Part shown: piece after piece, positions 1-5,785 of the stretch
How the letters are laid out: each line of letters starts with the position of its first letter
Numbering within the stretch: the first letter of the stretch is position 1
NCBI GenBank assembly: GCA_005885015.1
Contig: VAYG01000011.1
Span: 8,210 to 17,441, forward strand
DNA from: Actinomycetota bacterium
Lineage (GTDB): Bacteria; Actinomycetota; UBA4738
Direction: 5' to 3'
Length of the DNA: 9,232 nucleotides
The notes under the pieces: generated by a model
Seen by the model: only the letters and a program-made list of their open reading frames with translations
Databases searched by the model: none
What the model was told of the DNA's origin: nothing
Made by a program: the position numbers and the translations under genes

Positions 1-614
1 TCGGGGTGGATCCCTCGATGGGGATGCTCCGGGCCGCGACTCGCGACGCCGGCGAGGGCGTCCGATTGGCCGCGGCGACATCCATCGATCTTCCCTTCCG
101 CGACGCCGCGTTCGACCGGCTCATGGCCAACTTCGTCATCGGGTTCTTCCAGAATCCTTCCACCGCCTTCTTCGAGCTGCTCCGGGTCCTCCGCCCCGGC
201 GGGCGGCTGGCGGTGAGCTGGTGGGCCCGGGGCGACAGCCAGGACGAACTTCGGAGCACGTGGCTCGGCGTTGCCGAGGAGTTCGCCGAGCACGAGGTCC
301 TCATGGAGGCCCAGAGCCGCGCCATCCCGGGAGAGGAGCGGTTCGCCGACCGGGGCGTGCTCAAGCAGACGATGCACGACGCAGGTCTGCGCGACATCTG
401 GACCGAGATCCGTTCGTATCGATTCCAGTCGTCTCGCGACGACTGGCTGGCCGGCCGGGAGATCGCCTCGCTCGGCCGGTTCCTCCACCAGATGCTCGGA
501 GAGGAGCTCTGGGCGGACTTCCGCCGGCGGGTCCGGACGGTGTTTGCCGAGCGCTTCCCTCAGCAGCTCAACGATTTCCGCGACGTGGTCCTCGCCGTCG
601 GCCACAAGCCCTGA
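1..614 (+). CDS. SAM-dependent class I methyltransferase, 5'-truncated by window edge
   Basis: About 203 codons are visible, read from base 3; the true start lies upstream of the window. The visible part opens inside the Rossmann fold: GVDPSMGML matches the strand-2 segment following the SAM-binding glycine loop, where the acidic residue binds the ribose of SAM. DLPFRDAAFDRLMANFVI matches motif II, and LRVLRPGGRLAVSWW the post-motif III segment, so the fold order is that of the UbiE/Methyltransf_11 group. The remaining 120 or so residues form a C-terminal cap rich in Trp and Arg that presumably defines the substrate, which cannot be named from sequence. The GTG at base 6 encodes the Val of that motif and is not a start codon. 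An inverted repeat begins directly after the TGA stop, so the gene probably ends its transcript here. Family membership is confident; the function within the family is unknown. Confidence 0.85.
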   Translation, partial: GVDPSMGMLRAATRDAGEGVRLAAATSIDLPFRDAAFDRLMANFVIGFFQNPSTAFFELLRVLRPGGRLAVSWWARGDSQDELRSTWLGVAEEFAEHEVLMEAQSRAIPGEERFADRGVLKQTMHDAGLRDIWTEIRSYRFQSSRDDWLAGREIASLGRFLHQMLGEELWADFRRRVRTVFAERFPQQLNDFRDVVLAVGHKP

Positions 615-650
615 GCGACGCCTTCCTTGAAGCCGCCGGGAAGGCATCGC
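615..650 (+). terminator. Hairpin after methyltransferase stop (candidate terminator)
   Basis: Arms GCGACGCCTTCC (615-626) and GGAAGGCATCGC (639-650) pair over 12 positions with a single C/A mismatch and enclose a 12-base loop. The hairpin starts on the base after the TGA stop. No T-run follows, so it is not a classical E. coli-type terminator; U-poor hairpins are common at the 3' ends of high-GC actinobacterial genes. A second, shorter hairpin follows at 653-669. Confidence 0.6.
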
Positions 651-652
651 AT

Positions 653-669
653 GATGCTCTGAAAGCATC
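653..669 (+). repeat. Short inverted repeat, second hairpin of a tandem pair
   Basis: GATGCT (653-658) and AGCATC (664-669) form a perfect 6-bp stem with a 5-base loop, three bases after the larger hairpin. It could be part of a bipartite terminator or an operator-type dyad ahead of the propeller gene, whose start is 36 bases downstream. A stem this short can also arise by chance. Confidence 0.35.
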
Positions 670-693
670 CCGCTCCCGATGATTCGTTCGCCC

Positions 694-698
694 GGAGG
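694..698 (+). promoter_or_regulatory. Ribosome binding site deciding the propeller start
   Basis: GGAGG lies 7 bases upstream of the ATG at 706. An in-frame ATG at 679 lies 15 bases upstream of this site and has no comparable site of its own, so translation from 706 is preferred. Confidence 0.75.
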
Positions 699-705
699 GG
701 TCCCC

Positions 706-2139
706 ATGCGCAGCCGTCGATCCTCCGCAGCACTCATGCTCCTGTCCCTGGCGATCGTTCTCTACGGGCCCCAACCGGGTGCGGCCGCTTCCCAGCTGGG
801 TGCCCGCTTGTCCGCGCCCCTCGGCCGGGCAACATTGGCCGCGCCGGGGGACAAGCTGTGGTCCAAGCGATACAACGGCCCGGGCAAGGACGACGACTTC
901 GCCAATGCGGTCGGTACGAGTCCGGACGGGTCGACGGTCTTCGTGACGGGGCAGAGCACGGGCCTGGCCGGGAACTACGACTTCGCCACCTTCGCCTATG
1001 ACGCCGGTACCGGGGCCAAGCTGTGGAGCAAGCGCTACAACGGTCCCGGGAACCGCGACGATGACGCCACCGCACTCGGGGTCAGTCCGGACGGGACGAA
1101 GGTGTTCGTGACCGGCGCCAGCTACGGGTCGACGGGGCTTCTCGACTACGCCACGGTGGCCTACGACGCCTCCACCGGCACGAAGCTGTGGGCCAAGCGC
1201 TACGCGGGACCGGGCGGCGGCAACGACCAGCCATTCGCATTGGGCGTGAGCCCCGACGGGTCCACCGTGTTCGTCACAGGGACCAGCTTCGGGTCCACGT
1301 TCGACTACGCGACCGTCGCCTACGTCGCCGCGACCGGGAAGCAGCTGTGGATCGAGCGCTACGACGGCCCGGCGATGCGGACCGATCACGCGCTCGCCTT
1401 GGGGGTCAGCCCCGACGGGGCCAGGGTGTACGTGACCGGCAGGAGCCAAGGGAGTGGGAGCACCTTCGACTACGCAACCGTCGCCTATGACGCATCCAAC
1501 GGCACCGAGGAATGGGCCGTTCGATACAACGGCCCCGGGAACGGAGACGACCAGCCCTACGCACTGGAGGTCAGCCCCGACGGATCGAAGGTATTCGTCA
1601 CCGGGACCAGCTACACCTCCACCGTGCTGTATTTCGACTATGCGACCGTCGCGTACGACGCGTCCGGGAATCAGCTGTGGGCCATGAGCTACAACGGGCC
1701 GCAGAGTGGCTACGACTACGCGCTCGCCTTGGGCGTGGACCCCGACGGGTCCGCGGTGTTCGTGACCGGCCAGAGCGGCAACGCCGCTCTTGGGGCCTGG
1801 GACTACGCCACGGTGGCCTATGGGATCTCGGACGGGACCCAGCTGTGGGCCAAGATCTACGACGGGCCATCCAATGCAGACGACCTGGCCACCGACCTGG
1901 CGGTCAGCCCCGACGGATCTGCCGTGTTCGTGACCGGGAACAGCGAGGGGCAGAACGCCACCCTCGCGTACCAGGCCTCCGACGGGACGAAGATGTGGGT
2001 GGCCCGGTCCAAGTTGCCCACCGCGAGCTCAGGAATCGGGGTGAGCCCCGACGGCTCGAAGGTATTCGTCACCGGTTCGACCTACGACCCGTTGACCAGT
2101 CACTACGACTACGCGACGGTGGCCTACAGCGCGATCTGA
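706..2139 (+). CDS. Secreted eight-repeat beta-propeller protein (PQQ-like/SBBP-like repeats)
   Basis: The protein has 477 residues from ATG 706, chosen over the in-frame ATG 679 for its GGAGG site and because it gives a compact signal peptide: Arg-rich residues 2-5, hydrophobic core about 8-20, likely cleavage after the Ala run near residue 28. No lipobox Cys, cell-wall sorting motif or other membrane segment is seen, so release outside the cell is expected. Eight repeats of about 53-56 residues follow, each carrying a Trp strand (W52, 107, 162, 215, 270, 325, 381, 431), an SPDG turn (72, 127, 182, 235, 290, about 345, 401, 447), a VFVTG strand and usually a DYATVAY strand. This pattern fits a closed propeller of the PQQ-like class. 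Ligand and role are unknown; no enzyme motif is visible, and binding or surface interaction is a guess. It is convergent with the next gene, with a 5-base gap. Confidence 0.88.
   Translation: MRSRRSSAALMLLSLAIVLYGPQPGAAASQLGARLSAPLGRATLAAPGDKLWSKRYNGPGKDDDFANAVGTSPDGSTVFVTGQSTGLAGNYDFATFAYDAGTGAKLWSKRYNGPGNRDDDATALGVSPDGTKVFVTGASYGSTGLLDYATVAYDASTGTKLWAKRYAGPGGGNDQPFALGVSPDGSTVFVTGTSFGSTFDYATVAYVAATGKQLWIERYDGPAMRTDHALALGVSPDGARVYVTGRSQGSGSTFDYATVAYDASNGTEEWAVRYNGPGNGDDQPYALEVSPDGSKVFVTGTSYTSTVLYFDYATVAYDASGNQLWAMSYNGPQSGYDYALALGVDPDGSAVFVTGQSGNAALGAWDYATVAYGISDGTQLWAKIYDGPSNADDLATDLAVSPDGSAVFVTGNSEGQNATLAYQASDGTKMWVARSKLPTASSGIGVSPDGSKVFVTGSTYDPLTSHYDYATVAYSAI
856..2136 (+). repeat. Tandem coding repeats, eight units of about 138-168 bp
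   Basis: Within the propeller gene a unit beginning at each Trp strand recurs eight times, mostly at 159-168 bp intervals (Trp-to-Trp spacings of 55, 55, 53, 55, 55, 56 and 50 residues). Segments coding for SPDG, VFVTG and DYATVAY are close to identical between units at the nucleotide level, which points to growth by internal duplication. Unit seven has lost the DYATV strand sequence and is shorter. Confidence 0.85.
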
Positions 2140-2144
2140 TCCAA

Positions 2145-2492
2145 CTAGCCTCCGCCAGACTCGTCCCATCCATTCGCTTTCGCGGTCCGCTGATATTGCC
2201 GACGAGCGCGAATGATCAGGATGGCGGCTACAGCACTCGCCCCCACGAGGGCGGCTACCTGCCACATCGGTAGGAGCGGATGCCTCACGATCGCAAAGAC
2301 GGCCTCCATGGCCAACAACAATGGGAGAACGAGAGCCGAGAAGCGAAATGCAGCGATTCGCTCCCCACTCCTAGCAAGCTTCCCTAGCGTCCGCTGCTCT
2401 CGTAGCGACATCCCCTTCAAGGGAGGGGTGAAGGTATCTGCCAACGTCGCCCGATATCGAGTGAAGCGCTCACGCACGGGTGGATTCTGCAC
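2145..2492 (-). CDS. Small two-helix membrane protein, unknown function
   Basis: This frame gives up to 115 residues from a GTG at 2492. An in-frame TGA lies five codons upstream, so the start cannot lie much further out. No strong ribosome site is visible; GTG at codon 6 and ATG at codon 28 (preceded by GAAGGGG) are alternative starts. A charged N-terminal region (about 1-50) is followed by two hydrophobic stretches at about 51-69 and 76-94, joined by a short HPLLP turn, and a basic/polar tail. This suggests a two-pass inner-membrane protein with both ends on the same side, probably cytoplasmic given the Arg/Lys content. I do not recognise the family. It follows the 141-residue membrane protein gene on the same strand after 47 bases, so the two may be co-transcribed. 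It faces the propeller gene across 5 bases. Confidence 0.6.
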   Translation of the reverse strand: MQNPPVRERFTRYRATLADTFTPPLKGMSLREQRTLGKLARSGERIAAFRFSALVLPLLLAMEAVFAIVRHPLLPMWQVAALVGASAVAAILIIRARRQYQRTAKANGWDESGGG

Positions 2493-2539
2493 CTGGGTGG
2501 GACTTCAGTTCGTAACGAAATCGCCCAGTCACCTCTGAT

Positions 2540-2965
2540 CTACGGCCCTGGATCGCCGCCGGGGCCGCAGTTGGGTCGGCAGCGACCCCCTTCCACGACA
2601 TCGAGCATGACCGCCCAGAGGTGCTTGATCGATCTCGGCAACCGGCAAGGGCCGTAGGAGATCCTCCGCCCATTCCGGAGTTGGATCTCGAGGTTGCCTC
2701 CCATCGAACACCTGAACTGCCAAGCGGGGTGGGGAAGCGGAATCGGGATGGCTTCAGAGATGAGAGAGAGTGGCCGTGAATATGGGTCCGTCGGCACTCC
2801 CTCGAAGGGTGGGACCGGGGGACCCTCTGGTATGGGAACGATCCGCACGCTCAGGATGTCGCTTGGACGCACCTCGATCGGACGGCCGTGCAGATAAAGG
2901 ATGACGCCGAGCGCCATCACCAATGGGAGTCCCCAGATGCCAACTCGGGTAGCGATCCTTCGCAT
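2540..2965 (-). CDS. Signal-anchored small protein with YGPC motif, unknown function
   Basis: The protein has 141 residues from ATG 2965. A TAG codon lies in frame immediately before this ATG, so no earlier start is possible. Residues 1-8 are basic, about 9-25 form one hydrophobic helix (uncleaved anchor or signal), and the rest is predicted extracytoplasmic. A Pro-rich stretch (about 44-80) leads to a compact C-terminal domain with Cys 86, 107, 129 and 133. It contains the pattern LEIQLRNGRRISYGPCRLP followed by SIKHL. The Gly-Arg-x-x-x-Tyr-Gly-Pro-Cys core looks like that of small uncharacterised actinobacterial proteins I have seen, but I cannot name the family. The even number of Cys residues on the outer side would allow disulfides. 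The ribosome site is weak (GGA only). It is co-oriented with the downstream two-helix protein, and its base composition is lower in GC than the flanks. Confidence 0.65.
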   Translation of the reverse strand: MRRIATRVGIWGLPLVMALGVILYLHGRPIEVRPSDILSVRIVPIPEGPPVPPFEGVPTDPYSRPLSLISEAIPIPLPHPAWQFRCSMGGNLEIQLRNGRRISYGPCRLPRSIKHLWAVMLDVVEGGRCRPNCGPGGDPGP

Positions 2966-3043
2966 CTATCCGGTGTACGTGAGGAACGCTTCCCTCGGCC
3001 TCGTTAGTCACTCCTGTAGTACGAAGACCTTCTCTCGGAAGAA

Positions 3044-3817
3044 TCACTCCAAGTTCAGGACCCGGAACCCCTCGGCGTGCTTGACGCCGATCTTCTTGCC
3101 GTCCTCCTCGGCCTCCGCCGGCAGCCATTCTTCGAAGAAGCCCAGCATGCCGCCCTCGAGCTGGCTGCGGTGCTCGCCCAGGGCCTTCAGCTTCAGCTCC
3201 ATGAAGCCGGTGATGTCCTGGTGGTGGTTCGGCTCGTTCGTCCAGCCCAACCAGACCTCGGACACCTTCCACGCCGACAGGCCTTCGGTGAGCTGCTCGG
3301 AGAAGAAGTGGGGGTTCCCCGCGCCGGGGAACACCGCGTCCAGCGTCGTCGCGCCGGCATTGCGGTGGTCGGAATGGTTGAAGTACCGGTTGCCGAAGAA
3401 CCAGGCCGTCGGGTCGCAGGACAGAACCACAGCCGGACGAAGCTCGCGGATGGCCCGGACGATCTCCGCCCGGACTTCGGCCGTGTTCTCCAGCTCCCCG
3501 TCGTGGATCTCCAGCATCCGCCAGCTCGCCAGCCCCAGGACCCCAGACGCGGCCTCCACCTCGACCCGCCGGGTCCGGGCGAGTTCTCCCCGATCCAGAG
3601 CGGGGTCCTCCGACCCCCGGTCGCCGTTGGTCAGGACCATCAGGTGGACCTCCCGCCCGTCGGCGGCCCATCGGGCCAGCGTCCCGCCCGAGGAGATCTC
3701 GGCGTCGTCGGGGTGGGCGAACACGCCGAGGACCGGCCCGGCGGGCGCCGGGGCCGGTCGTCCCTCCCCGGGCGCTCCCTCCGGAGTGGGAAGGGGAGCC
3801 TCTGCCGCTTCGGTCAC
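3044..3817 (-). CDS. PIG-L / LmbE family zinc-dependent N-acyl deacetylase
   Basis: The protein has 257 residues from GTG 3817. Residues 5-27 are a Pro/Ala-rich leader, then the fold begins at VLGVFAHPDDAE: H35 and D38 are expected zinc ligands and D37 the catalytic base, as in MshB (AHPDDE). The third ligand is H151 in NHSDHRNAG. Family members remove acetyl or other acyl groups from sugar amines or cleave amides (MshB and Mca in mycothiol metabolism, BshB in bacillithiol, LmbE in antibiotic pathways); the substrate here cannot be set from sequence. No signal peptide is seen, so it should be cytoplasmic. The GTG overlaps the pepA stop as GTGA, a typical arrangement for translational coupling, and a GGAGG lies 12 bases upstream. 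The same frame stays open far upstream, but that part is out-of-frame pepA sequence. Confidence 0.88.
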   Translation of the reverse strand: MTEAAEAPLPTPEGAPGEGRPAPAPAGPVLGVFAHPDDAEISSGGTLARWAADGREVHLMVLTNGDRGSEDPALDRGELARTRRVEVEAASGVLGLASWRMLEIHDGELENTAEVRAEIVRAIRELRPAVVLSCDPTAWFFGNRYFNHSDHRNAGATTLDAVFPGAGNPHFFSEQLTEGLSAWKVSEVWLGWTNEPNHHQDITGFMELKLKALGEHRSQLEGGMLGFFEEWLPAEAEEDGKKIGVKHAEGFRVLNLE

Positions 3818-5364
3818 CGGCGGGCCCTGCCTCCGCGGGCTCGGCCCGAACCGGTCGCCTCGCTCCCGCCGTCGCGCTCCGCCTGCTCCTCGATGAAGCG
3901 CAGGATGGTTCGGGTGGGGGAACCGGTGGCCCCTCGCGGCCAGTAGTCGGTCCCCTGCTCGACGAACGCGGTCCCGGCCACGTCGAGATGGGCCCATGGG
4001 ATGTCGCCGACGAACTCCCGGAGGAACAGCCCGGCGGTGATCGCCCCGCCCCACCGGATCCCCACGTTCTTCACGTCCGCCACGGACGACTCGATGTGGC
4101 GGCGGTAGTCGGTCCACAGGGGGAGCTCCCAGCCGGGCTCGCCCTCGGCCTGGCCGGCTGCCAACAGATCCTGGATCAGCCCGCGGTCGCTGCCCATGAC
4201 CGCCCAGATGTCCAGGCCGAGCGCGACCATGGCCGCCCCCGTCAGCGTGGCGGAGTCGATGATGAGCCGGGGCTGCTTCTCCGACAGATAGGCGAGGGCG
4301 TCGGCCAGGATCAGCCGCCCTTCGGCGTCGGTGTTCAACACCTCGGATGTCTTGCCCCCCCGATGCCGAAGCACGTCGCCCGGACGGATCGCCGAGCCGC
4401 CCGGGAGGTTCTCGGCCGACGGGATGGCCGCCACCACGTTCGCCGCAGGCCCGAGCTCCGCCAGCGCCCGCATGGTGGCCAGCGCGGCCGCCGCCCCGCC
4501 CATGTCCGCCTTCATCCACTCCATCCCCTCGGCCGGCTTGATCGACAGTCCGCCCGAGTCGAAGGTCACGCCCTTTCCGGTGAGGCCGATCGGCGCGGAG
4601 GCGCCGCCTGCCTTGTACGTGAGCTCGATGAGCCTCGGCTCGTTCACGCTCCCAGCACCCACCCCGAGGATGCCGCCGAAGCCTCCCTTCTGCAGGTCGC
4701 CCTTCGTCCAGATCTTGCAGGTGAGGCCCCGCTCCCCGGCCATGGTCCGGGCCTGCTCGGCCAGGAAGGCCGGCGTCGCATCGAGGGCAGGGGTGTTCAC
4801 CAGGTCCCGGGCCCAGTTGGCGGCTTCGGCGTAGACGGAGCCACGGCGGATTCCCGACCGAACCTCGGACCGGTCTCCGTCGGTCAGGACGGACACCTTG
4901 CGCAGCTTGGGCTTCTCCTGCGAGGCCTCGTCGACCGGCCGCTCCTTGTACCGGTCGAACCGATAGGAGCCGAGGGCCATCCCCTCCGCGAAGGCCTGCG
5001 CCGACTCCTCGGGCGAGCCGCCGACCCGGCCCACCGTGCTCGCCACCGAGCCGAACTTCACCGCGGCACGGGCGGCCTTGAGGGAGGCTCGCCGGATGGC
5101 CGCGGGGCCCGCTTCGCGCTCCGGCCCCAGCCCGACCAGCATCACGGCCTTGGCCTTGGTTCGTCCCAGTGTGGGAAGCGTGAACAGGTCTCCCACCTTG
5201 CCGCGGACCCGGTGCTCCTTCAGGGTCGCCATGAGGTCGGCTCTCATGGCGCGCTGAACCGCCTCCACGCCGGGGCCGGGACGCTGGCCCTGGAAGACCG
5301 GCAGCATCAACAGGTCTGCGACGACATCGGTGGGCGAAGCGGAAGAAACGTCGAACGTGGGCAC
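3814..5364 (-). CDS. pepA: Leucyl aminopeptidase, M17 family
   Basis: The protein has 516 residues, the normal length for this hexameric, two-metal cytoplasmic enzyme that removes N-terminal residues from peptides. The start is GTG 5364, six bases after AGGAGG; the 38 codons open upstream lack such a site and look like noise. The N-terminal macro-like domain spans roughly 10-160 and the catalytic domain 175-495. Every active-site residue known from bovine LAP is found at a constant +14 offset: metal ligands K264, D269, D287, D346 and E348, and catalytic K276 and R350. The family signature NTDAEGRL is intact at 344-351. The last 20 or so residues are an unusual Gly/Ser/Arg-rich tail ending GRARGGRARR, which codes through the region just before the deacetylase start. 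It is first in a coupled pair with the deacetylase. In some bacteria PepA also binds DNA; nothing here tests that. Confidence 0.95.
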   Translation of the reverse strand: MPTFDVSSASPTDVVADLLMLPVFQGQRPGPGVEAVQRAMRADLMATLKEHRVRGKVGDLFTLPTLGRTKAKAVMLVGLGPEREAGPAAIRRASLKAARAAVKFGSVASTVGRVGGSPEESAQAFAEGMALGSYRFDRYKERPVDEASQEKPKLRKVSVLTDGDRSEVRSGIRRGSVYAEAANWARDLVNTPALDATPAFLAEQARTMAGERGLTCKIWTKGDLQKGGFGGILGVGAGSVNEPRLIELTYKAGGASAPIGLTGKGVTFDSGGLSIKPAEGMEWMKADMGGAAAALATMRALAELGPAANVVAAIPSAENLPGGSAIRPGDVLRHRGGKTSEVLNTDAEGRLILADALAYLSEKQPRLIIDSATLTGAAMVALGLDIWAVMGSDRGLIQDLLAAGQAEGEPGWELPLWTDYRRHIESSVADVKNVGIRWGGAITAGLFLREFVGDIPWAHLDVAGTAFVEQGTDYWPRGATGSPTRTILRFIEEQAERDGGSEATGSGRARGGRARR

Positions 5365-5370
5365 GTGCGG

Positions 5371-5376
5371 CCTCCT
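5371..5376 (-). promoter_or_regulatory. Ribosome binding site deciding the pepA start
   Basis: On the minus strand AGGAGG stands six bases before GTG 5364. This near-perfect site sets the start and excludes the 38 additional open codons further upstream. Confidence 0.8.
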
Positions 5377-5395
5377 GTCGCTCGGGCGGGACAAG

Positions 5396-5401
5396 AGTCT
5401 A
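5396..5401 (-). promoter_or_regulatory. Candidate -10 element for pepA
   Basis: TAGACT on the minus strand fits the actinobacterial TANNNT pattern. It would start transcription near 5389, leaving a leader of about 25 bases that contains the AGGAGG site. No convincing -35 hexamer is found 16-18 bases upstream, so this is a weak call. Confidence 0.35.
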
Positions 5402-5410
5402 GCGAAGCCT

Positions 5411-5439
5411 TTGCCGCCTTCTCCGCGCGCTCGTAGCCT
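5411..5439 (+). promoter_or_regulatory. Candidate promoter giving a leaderless cupin transcript
   Basis: TTGCCG (5411-5416) and TAGCCT (5434-5439) are separated by exactly 17 bases. They match the -35 consensus at 4 of 6 positions and the TANNNT -10 pattern. The GTG start of the cupin gene begins 8 bases after the -10, which is where transcription would be expected to start. This agrees with the absence of any ribosome site before that GTG. Confidence 0.45.
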
Positions 5440-5446
5440 TGCCGGC

Positions 5447-5785
5447 GTGGAGCACCGCAACCTGACGAAGTTCGTCACGTTCTCCCGCGACGGCGTGCGC
5501 CGGGAGACCGTGTTCGAGACCGACCACTTGTGGAGCCAGGTGCTGTGCTTCGAGCGGAACCAGAGCGTGGGGCCGATCGCGGACCCTCAGGCCGACGCCC
5601 TGTTCACCGTCGTCGCCGGCGAGGCCATCTTCCTGGCCGACGGGAAGCGCCGCCGGCTCAAGCAGTGGTCCACCGTGCTGGTGCCGGCGGGAGAGAAGGT
5701 CTCGGTGAGCAACGCGTCGGCGGATCCCCTGGTGGTGCTCGTGGTCGCCGCGCCGCCCCCCGCTGCCCGGGCGCTCAGCGGCTGA
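5447..5785 (+). CDS. Small single-domain cupin-fold protein lacking metal ligands
   Basis: The protein has 112 residues from GTG 5447. The frame is open further upstream into pepA, but the candidate promoter and the start of recognisable fold at about residue 9 favour this GTG. Pattern and length suit one RmlC-like cupin barrel. The first motif region (P43 to G58, VGPIADPQ then FTVVAGE) and the second (V79 to N89, containing PAGEKVSVSN) align with the two classical cupin motifs. The HxH pair of motif 1 and the His of motif 2 are absent (Asp/Ala/Ile and V85 instead), while the structural G58, P80, G82 and N89 remain. A metal-dependent dioxygenase or isomerase role is therefore unlikely; ligand binding or a structural role is more plausible. 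Its function is unknown. It is divergent from pepA with 82 bases between starts, and its end overlaps the permease end by 11 bases. Confidence 0.72.
   Translation: MEHRNLTKFVTFSRDGVRRETVFETDHLWSQVLCFERNQSVGPIADPQADALFTVVAGEAIFLADGKRRRLKQWSTVLVPAGEKVSVSNASADPLVVLVVAAPPPAARALSG

Noticed and set aside
568..1449. Long open minus-strand frame opposite the propeller gene (293 codons)
   Set aside because: It mirrors the repeat periodicity of the plus-strand gene, its composition is Gly/Arg/Val noise typical of antisense GC-rich frames, and it shows no domain pattern.
2509..2519. Perfect 11-base dyad TTCGTAACGAA between the two small membrane protein genes
   Set aside because: A 5-bp inverted repeat of this kind is expected several times by chance in a window of this size, and no second copy or linked promoter was found.
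2966..3043. Possible terminator after the deacetylase gene
   Set aside because: Only stems of four to five pairs could be formed and no T-run follows in the right direction; too weak to list.
3818..4519. Extended N-terminus making a 491-residue fusion with the PIG-L deacetylase
   Set aside because: The added 234 codons lie out of frame inside pepA and look like Gly/Arg-rich noise. The GTG at 3817 gives a normal family length and a GTGA coupling with pepA.
3988..5436. Long open plus-strand frame opposite pepA (482 codons)
   Set aside because: pepA on the other strand has a complete set of active-site residues and a strong ribosome site; this frame is its antisense shadow, rich in His, Arg, Gly and Pro with no recognisable motif.
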